DNA of 64,000 nucleotides from NCBI GenBank assembly GCA_017472735.1, contig JAFUOD010000003.1:62001-126000 (forward strand), given 5' to 3'. Position 1 is the stretch's first letter. Each line of letters starts with the position of its first letter. Below the pieces are notes generated by a model that worked only from the letters and a program-made list of their open reading frames with translations, searched no databases and was not told the origin of the DNA. The position numbers and the translations under genes are program-made. Below, piece after piece: positions 24,147-33,360 of this stretch. The DNA comes from Oscillospiraceae bacterium (GTDB lineage Bacteria > Bacillota > Clostridia > Oscillospirales > Ruminococcaceae).

Positions 24147-24932
24147 ATGAGACGTACTGTTAAGGCGCTTATAGTATTTTTTGGTGTTATAATGGTGTTT
24201 TTATCGGGATATAAGCTGATAGAGATATATTTGGACTATAAAGCAGGCGATGATGTTTATAACGACGTGAGCAAAGAATATGTTGAACACATTGAAGTTG
24301 TGATTGATGAGGGTGCGGGCGGCGATAACCTCGAACAAGAAACAGAACAAGAGGTTAAAGAACGTGTGCCTGTTTCGGTTGATCTCGAGTCGCTTAAGGC
24401 AACTAATGCCGACGTTGCGGCTTGGCTTTATTTAGAGGACTCCAAGATAAATTATCCCGTTTTGCATGCCGACGACAACGATAAATATCTGCACACGATG
24501 ATTGACGGGACATATAACAAGGCAGGCTCGATTTTTATGGACTGCAGAAACAAGGGTGACTTAAGCGACCTTAACATTATAATTTACGGTCACAACATGA
24601 AAAATGATTCGATGTTTGGAACTCTTAGCGAGTATAAAAAGCAAGAATACTTTGAAGATCACCCTGTAATGTGGCTTATAACCTGTGATAAGGCATATAA
24701 GCTTGAGGTGGTAGCTGCACTCGACACAACTGATGACTCGATAGCTTATGATATTCTCTTAAGTGCAGATGAGCTTAAAGAATATCTTGAATGGGCGATA
24801 AAAAAGTCTGACATTGCAACAAACGCTGATGTTTCAGCCATCAGTCAGGTTGTGACGCTTTCGACTTGCTATTCCTCGAACTATGATAACACAAGATATA
24901 TCGTTATTGGAAAGATGACGGAATTTGAATAA
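24147..24932 (+). CDS. Class B-like sortase
   Basis: Membrane transpeptidase joining surface proteins to the cell wall or to each other, 261 residues. Signal-anchor helix at about 5-25, then an extracellular domain. Motifs: INYPVLHADDNDKYL (typical of sortase B), IIYGHNMKN with the catalytic His, TLSTC with catalytic Cys241, and the Arg in NTRYIVIGK. Start ATG 24147 has GAGGG upstream. The adjacent TPVTG protein and the nearby NPKTG/PAETG proteins are its likely substrates. Confidence 0.92.
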   Translation: MRRTVKALIVFFGVIMVFLSGYKLIEIYLDYKAGDDVYNDVSKEYVEHIEVVIDEGAGGDNLEQETEQEVKERVPVSVDLESLKATNADVAAWLYLEDSKINYPVLHADDNDKYLHTMIDGTYNKAGSIFMDCRNKGDLSDLNIIIYGHNMKNDSMFGTLSEYKKQEYFEDHPVMWLITCDKAYKLEVVAALDTTDDSIAYDILLSADELKEYLEWAIKKSDIATNADVSAISQVVTLSTCYSSNYDNTRYIVIGKMTEFE

Positions 24933-25096
24933 AAGCAGTGCCATATAGTGTTTTAGAAATCAGTTTGCTATTGAAACAGGCTATGCATATAGGCAGAACC
25001 CGATATATGAAATGCCCCAAATGCAAATGAAAAAATCTTGGAACGAAAAAGTATTGGGTTAATAAAGCAGATTTCCGTTCTTTGAACAGATTAATA

Positions 25097-25138
25097 ACAA
25101 AAGCCCCACAGAAAGTTCAATCATCTGTGGGGTTTACT
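25097..25138. terminator. Bidirectional terminator between sortase and flavoprotein genes
   Basis: Stem AAGCCCCACAGA / TCTGTGGGGTTT between convergent genes. The 150 bases before it hold no feature I can support. Confidence 0.75.
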
Positions 25139-25156
25139 TATATACGCAGTTGTTTA

Positions 25157-26209
25157 TTATTTCATTTTTATTGCCTGAACACCCGATTTCAAAACAAGCT
25201 TGCGAAGAGCTTTGTTATACATAAACGGGCATTTTAAAAGCTTTAAAGTAAGCTTGATCCTTTGCTTTAAGGTATGGCGTGAATAGCGTTTTAAAATTAA
25301 CTTATTGCAAAATTCTGATGAGTTAAAAGCCTCGGCAAGGGCGCTGGCACTTAATATTGCGTGGCTTATCCCCTCGAGCGAAGAAGGGCTGATGAAGCCT
25401 GCCGCCTCGCCAATTAAATAAACGCCGTCGCCGCCCAAGCAAAAGCTTTTTAAACCCTTTGGGCGCAAAACCAGACAAGCCTCGGTTTTAATGGGTGTGC
25501 CAAAGTGAATATCACATTGAGAAAGCTTTGATTTTTGGCATTCAAATGCCTGCTTGGCGGTCTTTATGGGATATGCTCCGCCGAAGATAAGATAGCCGTC
25601 TTTCGAGACTGTCCACGAGTAGCAATCGGTGTTTTCGCTGTCGAACACACAGGAATAAAACGGTGTGGGCGAAGAATCTTTAAACCACTGCTGTATGCTT
25701 AAATACTCCCTTGTTTTAAGCTTGGGGCAAATAAGCTTTCGCACCGAGGATTTAGCGCCGTCAGCGCCGACGATAAATCTTGCGTGTGACGTTTTTATTA
25801 TATTTCCCGAGGAATAAGTGACAGCAAAACCATCATCCTCTTTTAAAATGCTTGTCACTGTCCCCTGCTCTGTGCAAATATTCGACGGAATGTTATTTAT
25901 AAGCCACTTATCAAACTTTTGGCGGTTGAGATTTATATACATTCGTTGGTAGTGGCGTGTTAGATGAGAGTCAAGGTCGATAGTTTTTACTGAAAATATC
26001 TGAGGGTCGCACAAAACGTCTTTTGGCAGGTTTAAGCCAAATGAAGTGAGCGCCTTTTGTGCATCGGGTGCCAAAAGCCCTCCGCAGGGCTTTGAAAACG
26101 AACTGCTCTCGCCCTTTTTATCTATAGCTAAAACTTTAAAGCGAGGGTCGATCTGCCTTGAAAAAATTGCGCCGGCAGGGCCAAGACCGATAAGGATTAT
26201 GTCGTACAT
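25157..26209 (-). CDS. FAD-dependent oxidoreductase of the geranylgeranyl reductase type
   Basis: A 350-residue flavoprotein. The N-terminal Rossmann motif is IILIGLGPAGAIFSR (about 4-18); the GADGAKSSVRKL motif is near 150; YLIGEAAGFISPSSLEGIS near 270 binds the FAD pyrophosphate/ribityl part. The motif PCGGLL near 42 is typical of the geranylgeranyl-reductase/PHBH superfamily. Substrate is not deducible. It stands alone, with a terminator on one side and the accessory region on the other. ATG 26209 has AGAGGTG upstream. Confidence 0.85.
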   Translation of the reverse strand: MYDIILIGLGPAGAIFSRQIDPRFKVLAIDKKGESSSFSKPCGGLLAPDAQKALTSFGLNLPKDVLCDPQIFSVKTIDLDSHLTRHYQRMYINLNRQKFDKWLINNIPSNICTEQGTVTSILKEDDGFAVTYSSGNIIKTSHARFIVGADGAKSSVRKLICPKLKTREYLSIQQWFKDSSPTPFYSCVFDSENTDCYSWTVSKDGYLIFGGAYPIKTAKQAFECQKSKLSQCDIHFGTPIKTEACLVLRPKGLKSFCLGGDGVYLIGEAAGFISPSSLEGISHAILSASALAEAFNSSEFCNKLILKRYSRHTLKQRIKLTLKLLKCPFMYNKALRKLVLKSGVQAIKMK

Positions 26210-26537
26210 ATAAGCACCTCTTGGAATTTATATGTTAATAGCATATCACAGATTGAAAATGCAGTCAATTGGATTCTGAACCTAATTTTACGCCTACATT
26301 TGATAAATGCGAAAGTGTGATAAGCGCAAAATCGCAGTTTGCTTTCGCAAACCGGAGGTTTAAGTCTCGTGGTCTGTAAGCAAAATAAAAGAACACCCCT
26401 TGGGTGTCCTTCATAAAGCAGGTTTACCTGCCGAAAAACAAAAGGAGTACGAGCATTTGTTCGTACTCCTTTTCACGCGCCTTGCCCTGCGAGGTATAGT
26501 GTGTTACACCTTTTGGTGTACTGCCGGGTGGTAATGA

Positions 26538-26592
26538 GCCTCCCTTGTGTAAAGGGAGGTGGCTCGCGCAAGCGAGACGGAGGGATTGTAAA
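26538..26592 (+). repeat. Two-hairpin GGGAGG repeat element, copy 2
   Basis: GCCTCCCTTGTGTAAAGGGAGG hairpin, then GGCTCGCGCAAGCGAG hairpin, then ACGGAGGGATTGT. Same layout as 12514-12562. Confidence 0.7.
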
Positions 26593-26607
26593 AAATAAAA
26601 AGAAAGA

Positions 26608-26663
26608 ATAACAATCCCTCAGCCGCCTTCGGCGTCAGCTCCCTTTACACAAGGGAGCCTTTG
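26608..26663 (-). repeat. Two-hairpin GGGAGG repeat element, copy 3
   Basis: Inverted relative to copy 2. On the minus strand: GGCTCCCTTGTGTAAAGGGAGC, GACGCCGAAGGCGGC hairpin, TGAGGGATTGT. Copies 2 and 3 together make a large palindrome about 125 bases long. Confidence 0.7.
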
Positions 26664-26754
26664 ATTTGTGCGCCCCGAAAGTCCGTCTACTTTTCCTAAC
26701 AAGCACTGCATTTGTGGACACAAATGCGAAGCCCCGCGCGAGGCGGGCAAAAGA

Positions 26755-27846
26755 TTACGGCTTTTTTGCAATAGCTTTCAAACGGTCAACGAGTGTTTGA
26801 TAGCGAGCATCGGAACGCAAAACAGCAGCCTCATTATCATTTGTCAGCCACTCAAGCATGGTTTGCGAACGATTTCCTTCGGCTTCCATGATCCAACCTC
26901 CGCTTGAATATCCGCGAAGAATGGGCGAGGTATGAGGAGCATCGAAATCATACGTATCCATGTGGGTCGCAAAATCCGCGCCCTTGATGAGCCAATGCCA
27001 CGCTTCTTCGTAATTCTGCGCTCTGAGATATGCGGTACACAAAAAGCTACACGCAACTTCGCCGAGCTGTGCCTTGATCTGATAATCTCCATCGGGGAAA
27101 AGCAATTCAAGCAAGGCTACTTCTGTTTTCCATAAATGGATTCTGTCCTCAAGAGGGTAAATAAATTCTCCGTTATCGTGCCTCTGACCAACTGCAAGCC
27201 CGATCATTTCGGCGGTATGATAAATAAAAAACGATAAATATCCTTGGAATTCTTTTAAATCCGCATCCCCCTTCCAATGATACATCATAAAGTTTTCATA
27301 CGAAAAATGAGCGCGTGGCATTTCCTTGGCTAATTTCAACATTTCCTCTTTTTTGCCTGCGTATCCATAGGCGGTTCCGAGGGTATCTATCGCCTCGTAC
27401 CGTGTGGTGCTGTCGGTACATTCTGCAAGGATCCGATGGCAAAGATCAAACACCTCGTCGTATTCCTTTATGCCGCGTCGCGAGTATTCGCAAACGATCG
27501 AATCGGCAAGGCGTTCCATAATTTTGAAGTCGCGTGGGAATTTTTTGTTTGCCTCGCGTAAAAGCGCGGTACGTTCTGCGCCTTTGCCTTGATAGCCCAA
27601 TTCGGCTGATTCGGTCAAATATTTTTTGATTTCTTCATTGCTTTTTTCAACATCAATGCCAAGCAGAACGTCGGATGAAACGTCAAAGATATGACAGAGC
27701 GCGGGAAACTGCGAGATGTCGGGCGCCGTTCGGTCACACTCCCATTGTGAGATCGCGCGAGATGTGATTCCAAGATATTCAGCAAGCTGCTCCTGCGTGA
27801 TATCTTTTTCACGGCGCAAACGTTTGATAGTTGTTCCAATAGACAT
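26755..27846 (-). CDS. XRE-family regulator with helical (TPR-like) C-terminus
   Basis: A 363-residue protein. The helix-turn-helix at about 4-58 shows IKRLRREKDITQEQLAEYLG then SRAISQWECDRTAPDI. The remaining 300 residues are helical and repeat-like, suggesting a sensor or protein-binding TPR-type module. Start ATG 27846 is chosen: GGAGG lies eight bases upstream, while the in-frame TTG at 27861 overlaps that site. The perfect 14-base palindrome CAAAAGCGCTTTTG at 27870-27883 between promoter and start may be its own operator. GC content is somewhat higher than in the core genes. Confidence 0.85.
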   Translation of the reverse strand: MSIGTTIKRLRREKDITQEQLAEYLGITSRAISQWECDRTAPDISQFPALCHIFDVSSDVLLGIDVEKSNEEIKKYLTESAELGYQGKGAERTALLREANKKFPRDFKIMERLADSIVCEYSRRGIKEYDEVFDLCHRILAECTDSTTRYEAIDTLGTAYGYAGKKEEMLKLAKEMPRAHFSYENFMMYHWKGDADLKEFQGYLSFFIYHTAEMIGLAVGQRHDNGEFIYPLEDRIHLWKTEVALLELLFPDGDYQIKAQLGEVACSFLCTAYLRAQNYEEAWHWLIKGADFATHMDTYDFDAPHTSPILRGYSSGGWIMEAEGNRSQTMLEWLTNDNEAAVLRSDARYQTLVDRLKAIAKKP

Positions 27847-27869
27847 ATAATTGTCCTCCAAAAAGTATT

Positions 27870-27883
27870 CAAAAGCGCTTTTG
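27870..27883. promoter_or_regulatory. Palindromic operator candidate of the XRE gene
   Basis: CAAAAGCGCTTTTG, perfect 14-base palindrome, between a minus-strand TATAAT (about 27893-27898) and the ribosome site. The placement fits autoregulation. Confidence 0.45.
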
Positions 27884-28081
27884 TGATTTTATTATAGCAT
27901 ATTTCAAAAACAATTCCACGAAGTGTTTATTGGGGTGAAGTATAGTTTTACTTTGATTTTCAAAGATACTATATCATAAATTTCATATTTTTGCAATAAA
28001 AAAGACATGCTCAAAATTGAACATGTCTTTTTATATGAACCTGCTTTACCGCAGGTACGCCAAGGGGTGTCCTTTTATTTT

Positions 28082-28095
28082 TGGCTGCGGCTCTA
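28082..28095 (-). pseudogene. tRNA-Gln 3'-end remnant (left)
   Basis: TGGCTGCGGCTCTA equals the CCA end, acceptor strand and start of the T stem of the nearby tRNA-Gln, with the same terminator-side flank GGTGTCCTTTTATTTT. The sequence then diverges, as expected of an old attachment-site scar. Confidence 0.6.
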
Positions 28096-28290
28096 GTGAT
28101 TCCAATAGTCAATCCTCACTTGCTCGGATTGACTATGACAGTTGCTGATTGATGCGCCGCCGATGTTTTATTGGTTTATCAGAAATTCTTGTTCTTACTC
28201 TTTGCTTGTTTTTACGCAACTTACAGGTTAGCCTCCTCACAACCCCAATCAAAAAAATAAAAGAACACCCCTTGGGTGTCCTTTTATTTT

Positions 28291-28366
28291 TGGCTGCGGC
28301 TCTAGGATTCGAACCTAGGGAATGCTGGAGTCAGAGTCCAGTGCCTTACCACTTGGCGAAGCCGCA
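28291..28366 (-). tRNA. tRNA-Gln (anticodon CUG), left copy
   Basis: A 76-base cloverleaf with encoded CCA. Acceptor TGCGGCT / AGCCGCA; anticodon stem CTGGA / TCCAG with loop CTCTGAC giving anticodon CTG; T loop GTTCGAAT. Its terminator-like hairpin ACACCCC/GGGTGT lies at about 28264-28280. Confidence 0.95.
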
Positions 28367-28560
28367 ATATTTTTAAGTGTGTAAGGCTTTGTGATGTGTG
28401 TCCAATTTAGATGCAAAAGCGTTTGTATACGATTTAGATGCACGAAGGTTTTGCAGAGGGCAGACTGACCCCTTGGCGATGATGGGAGTTAAAAGCATCC
28501 GCGGTCTACCGGACTTTTAACACCATGCTTGCAAACGAATCTATGTATCACTCAATTAAA

Positions 28561-29172
28561 TCACAAGCGTTCTTTCATAAATATCCACTGGTTGATATGA
28601 TCATCTATTTCACTTTCATAACAATTGAGATCAAGGTAATTGATAACGTAAATTTGGCAATGCTCTTTTCCGGTATGGAGCGTTATCATATTGCGTTTAC
28701 TATAATTACCTCTATCGTATGGAATCCATTTTGTGTCGCTGCCTGTGGGGTTTTTTACATTGATTCGCAGGATACCGTTATTATTTTCAATTCCTAAAAA
28801 TTCAATAAAGGAATTATCGCCGTTTATCTCAAGATACGCTTTTTCATCCTCTTTTTCGGTAACTCTAATATCACATTCGTTACCTACAAGAAACTCAACA
28901 CGATGAAGCGGTTCGAAAACGAACTTCTTTTCGTTGTCGTAATTCATACTCTCATCCTCCTCTTTACTTTGCCCGAAAAGAACACCAATGTCAACCTCAA
29001 AAAGCTCGGCAATCAGAGGGAATAAAGTGACATCAGGGTATCCTATGCCACATTCCCACTTGGAAATTGATTGCGGAGAAATTCCCAGCTTTTCTGCAAA
29101 TAGCGTTTGTGTCCAACCGCGTTCTTTTCTCAATTCAAAGATGATATTGCAAAATTTATTGAGGTGGTACAT
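28561..29172 (-). CDS. XRE-family regulator with C-terminal beta-rich domain
   Basis: A 203-residue protein. HTH at about 8-62: IIFELRKERGWTQTLFAEKLG, ISPQSISKWECGIGYPD. The C-terminal region (about 85-200) is beta-rich with EFLVGNECDIRVTEKED and YLEINGDNSF and is not recognised with confidence. Similar HTH proteins control neighbouring membrane or mobile functions in Clostridia. ATG 29172 has GAAGGTG upstream, and a good promoter lies at 29198-29226. It lies inside the tRNA-flanked island. Confidence 0.82.
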   Translation of the reverse strand: MYHLNKFCNIIFELRKERGWTQTLFAEKLGISPQSISKWECGIGYPDVTLFPLIAELFEVDIGVLFGQSKEEDESMNYDNEKKFVFEPLHRVEFLVGNECDIRVTEKEDEKAYLEINGDNSFIEFLGIENNNGILRINVKNPTGSDTKWIPYDRGNYSKRNMITLHTGKEHCQIYVINYLDLNCYESEIDDHINQWIFMKERL

Positions 29173-29197
29173 AAGTTCACCTTCTTTCTGTGACTAC

Positions 29198-29226
29198 ATT
29201 ATAACACAGATGCTTTTCATTTTCAA
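29198..29226 (-). promoter_or_regulatory. Promoter of the XRE gene at 28561
   Basis: Minus-strand TTGAAA (29221-29226), 17 bases, TATAAT (29198-29203). Confidence 0.7.
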
Positions 29227-29291
29227 TAACCGCAAAGTTGTAAATATTGCAACCCTTTCGCTAGAAGAATACGGCTACAGACCGAAAAAAT

Positions 29292-29313
29292 GCGCCGTGG
29301 CGAGTCACGGCGC
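29292..29313. repeat. GC-rich hairpin
   Basis: GCGCCGTG / CACGGCGC with a six-base loop, upstream of the palindrome cluster at 29376-29533. Confidence 0.6.
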
Positions 29314-29375
29314 GGAAATGCATCTACAAAATTTCGAAAAACTTTAGAGTCGAAATAGTGAAGTAGCGGCTACGC

Positions 29376-29533
29376 GGCAGTGATGTTATGCCTTTCGTCA
29401 TAGTGATGTTTTGCGCCGTTGGCGCGAAGTGATGTGATGCGTTCCGCTTCCTCACGCGCGAAGCGCACATCACTTGCGAAGCAAGCATCACGCACGAAGT
29501 GTACATCACGTTCCGCGCGAGCGGAACACATCG
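29376..29533. repeat. Nested palindrome cluster built from GTGATG/CATCAC units
   Basis: GTGATG occurs at 29380, 29403 and 29429; its complement CATCAC occurs at 29468, 29486 and 29504, with CATC again at 29529. Between these words sit small hairpins: TTGCGCC/GGCGCGAA, GCGCGAAGCGC, CTTGCGAAGCAAG, CACGAAGTG and GTTCCGCGCGAGCGGAAC. The whole is a large imperfect palindrome whose arms carry their own palindromes. It fills most of the gap between the XRE gene and the recombinase gene. No coding frame is credible. Confidence 0.8.
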
Positions 29534-29617
29534 TTCAGCCAACACAAAAGGACACCGCGATGGCAGCACATAATAAGACAGGTTTATAATGTTTAACCGG
29601 AACAGCGTGGCGTGAAG

Positions 29618-31532
<1,915 letters not shown>

Positions 31533-31717
31533 TTCCACCTTCCTTTTCGCTCGAAAGTTTAAGGGTTTGGGATATGCCCAATGATGAAAAATCTTCGTGT
31601 GTGGCAACACCGGATGTGCTTGCTATTCAGCAAGCCATACGGAATGACAGCACGCGGATTTTTGCAAGTGTACATACACTTGCTGTGCTTGCTATTCTGC
31701 TAATTTCCCCAAACCCA

Positions 31718-31746
31718 TTGACAAAAGGCTCAAAATTGCCTATAAT
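31718..31746 (+). promoter_or_regulatory. Promoter of the island repressor and restriction-modification genes
   Basis: Perfect TTGACA (31718-31723), 17 bases, TATAAT (31741-31746). Downstream lie TAGGTAAGATATGTGCCTA (an inverted repeat with arms TAGG/CCTA) and repeated TAGGCAAA words at about 31808-31830. These are candidate operators for the XRE protein made from this transcript. Confidence 0.75.
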
Positions 31747-31850
31747 ATAGGTAAGATATGTGCCTAATTATATTATAAGCAAGTAAGGTTCCCTTGTCAA
31801 TAGATTTAGGCAAAATAATAGGCAAATTATTTTCCGAGTGAGGTTTTTAT

Positions 31851-32264
31851 ATGAAGTTTGGAGAAAAGGTAAGACTGCTACGAAATGAAAAGAAGCTGTC
31901 CCAGACAGAGCTGGGTAAGATGTGCGGTCTGTCCCTGCGGACGATCCGCAATTATGAAGTGGACGGACGCTATCCGAAGCAGCGCGAGGTTTACACCAAA
32001 CTTGCCGCCGCGCTTGGATGCGAAGTAAACTTCCTGCTCTCCGAAGATGAAGAGTTTGTCCTACAAGCACAGCAGAGCTACGGCTATAAAGGTGCGAGGG
32101 ACGCAGAAGAATTGGTTGCCGGTGTGTCTGCGCTCTTTGCCGGTGGTGAATTGTCCGAGAATGACAAAGATGCCGTAATGCGCGCCTTGCAGGATGCCTA
32201 TTGGATGGCAAAGGAACGGAATATAGCAAAGTACACACCGAAGAAATATCGGAAGAGTGAGTAG
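31851..32264 (+). CDS. XRE-family repressor of the island
   Basis: A 137-residue protein. The N-terminal HTH (3-62) has KVRLLRNEKKLSQTELGKMC, then LSLRTIRNYEVDGRYP. A helical C-terminal part follows. It precedes the methyltransferase gene by under 50 bases on the same strand, the usual position of a controller (C) protein or element repressor. The TAGGCA repeats in its 5' region may be its binding sites. Confidence 0.9.
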   Translation: MKFGEKVRLLRNEKKLSQTELGKMCGLSLRTIRNYEVDGRYPKQREVYTKLAAALGCEVNFLLSEDEEFVLQAQQSYGYKGARDAEELVAGVSALFAGGELSENDKDAVMRALQDAYWMAKERNIAKYTPKKYRKSE

Positions 32265-32312
32265 CCTATGCATACCGAAATTTTTGAAATAACTGCACAT
32301 GGAGAAATAAAA

Positions 32313-33359
32313 ATGGAACTTAACAGTAACGGCTCGAATACCAATCTTTACTTGAAAAGATTGAATTCTTTTACCTCGGATATTCAATACAAATTTACCG
32401 CAATTAGCCTATTCAGTGGTGGCGGTGGTTTGGATTTGGGTGTTAATTTAGCAGGATTCAAATCCTTGTTTGTAAGCGACTTAATCCCGACATATGTGGA
32501 TACGATAAAACAAAATTTGCCTCATGTAAAAACATATACAAAAGATGCCACTGAATTAACTGCCGAGGAAATCTTGCAGCTATCTGGTGCTACGGATGTA
32601 GATTTGATGGTGGCAGGTCCTCCGTGTCAATCGTTTAGTATTCTTGGCCAACGCAAGGCACTTGAGGATCCGCGTGGAAAATTAACAATTAAGTATTTCA
32701 AACTTATCGCCGGGGTTAAACCAAAAGCGTTTATTTTTGAAAATGTTCCCGGAATACTTACTGTGAACAAAGGACAGGATTTCAAAGATCTGTTTGAATT
32801 CGCAAAAGAAACAACAGGGTATACTCTTTTCAAAACGCGTCTTAACGCTATGCAGTTTGGTATTCCTCAATCCAGAGAACGTGTTTTTATCGTAGGCTTT
32901 CACCCAGATCTGAAAATTGACAGTTTCTCGTTCCCCGAGGTTCCAACAGGAGCTTTTAGTGAAGAGCTAACAGCATCAACGCCGAGCAAATATGCATTGG
33001 AAAATGTGAATGGTTTGCCGAATCACGATATTAGAATACATGGCGAACGCGTACGTAGCAGATATGAAAAAATCCTTCCCGGTGAAAGAGATCGCATCGA
33101 TCACACTGATCGAATTGATCCCGAGCGGCCCTCTGGCACTGTGCTTGTCGGCTCCTCTGCCGGTGGAGGCCGCCCACACATTCATCCATACGAACCAAGA
33201 GTAATTACAGTTAGAGAAGCGGCTCGTTTGCAAAGTTTTCCTGATTGGTATAAATTTTCTGGTTCTTCCACAGAGCAGTATAGACAGGTTGGAAATGCCG
33301 TTCCACCTTTAATGGCATATGAACTTGCTATGAAAATCAGAGAAGCATTGGAGGGATAG
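32313..33359 (+). CDS. DNA (cytosine-5) methyltransferase
   Basis: Modification enzyme of a type II restriction-modification system, 348 residues from ATG 32313 (GGAG ten bases upstream; ATG 32268 lacks a good site). All main C5-methyltransferase motifs are visible: I FSGGGGLDLG, IV GPPCQSFS with the catalytic Cys, VI ENVPG, VIII QSRERVFIVG, IX REAARLQSFP and X QVGNAVPP. The target-recognition region between VIII and IX is about 100 residues. Its stop is followed after one base by the next gene's ATG. Confidence 0.96.
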   Translation: MELNSNGSNTNLYLKRLNSFTSDIQYKFTAISLFSGGGGLDLGVNLAGFKSLFVSDLIPTYVDTIKQNLPHVKTYTKDATELTAEEILQLSGATDVDLMVAGPPCQSFSILGQRKALEDPRGKLTIKYFKLIAGVKPKAFIFENVPGILTVNKGQDFKDLFEFAKETTGYTLFKTRLNAMQFGIPQSRERVFIVGFHPDLKIDSFSFPEVPTGAFSEELTASTPSKYALENVNGLPNHDIRIHGERVRSRYEKILPGERDRIDHTDRIDPERPSGTVLVGSSAGGGRPHIHPYEPRVITVREAARLQSFPDWYKFSGSSTEQYRQVGNAVPPLMAYELAMKIREALEG

Positions 33360-33360
33360 T

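Larger units (their letters stand above)
26210..26754. other. Gene-free accessory segment made of hairpins and repeats
   Basis: It contains ACACCCC/GGGTGT (26395-26409) and GGAGTACGA/TCGTACTCC (26443-26469) hairpins, and two inverted copies of the GGGAGG two-hairpin repeat (26538-26592 and 26608-26663). It also contains GC-rich GCCCCGCGCGAGGCGGGC near 26732. The terminator for the XRE gene downstream is probably among them. No coding frame is convincing. Confidence 0.6.
28066..28391. repeat. Direct repeat containing tRNA-Gln(CUG), left copy
   Basis: About 326 bases, differing from 35191-35517 at only a handful of positions. Each copy holds a 14-base tRNA 3'-end remnant, about 150 bases of spacer, a terminator hairpin and a complete tRNA-Gln gene. 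Confidence 0.92.

Noticed and set aside
24945-25095. Possible transposase remnant encoding KCPKCK-like residues
   Set aside because: Only about 40 codons with an internal stop; too short to support as a pseudogene.
29376-29533. CRISPR array
   Set aside because: The repeated words are only six bases, appear in both orientations and are spaced unevenly; no cas genes are near.
31768-32238. 156-codon minus-strand frame rich in Arg, His and Ser
   Set aside because: Antisense to the XRE repressor gene and its promoter; composition typical of shadow frames.
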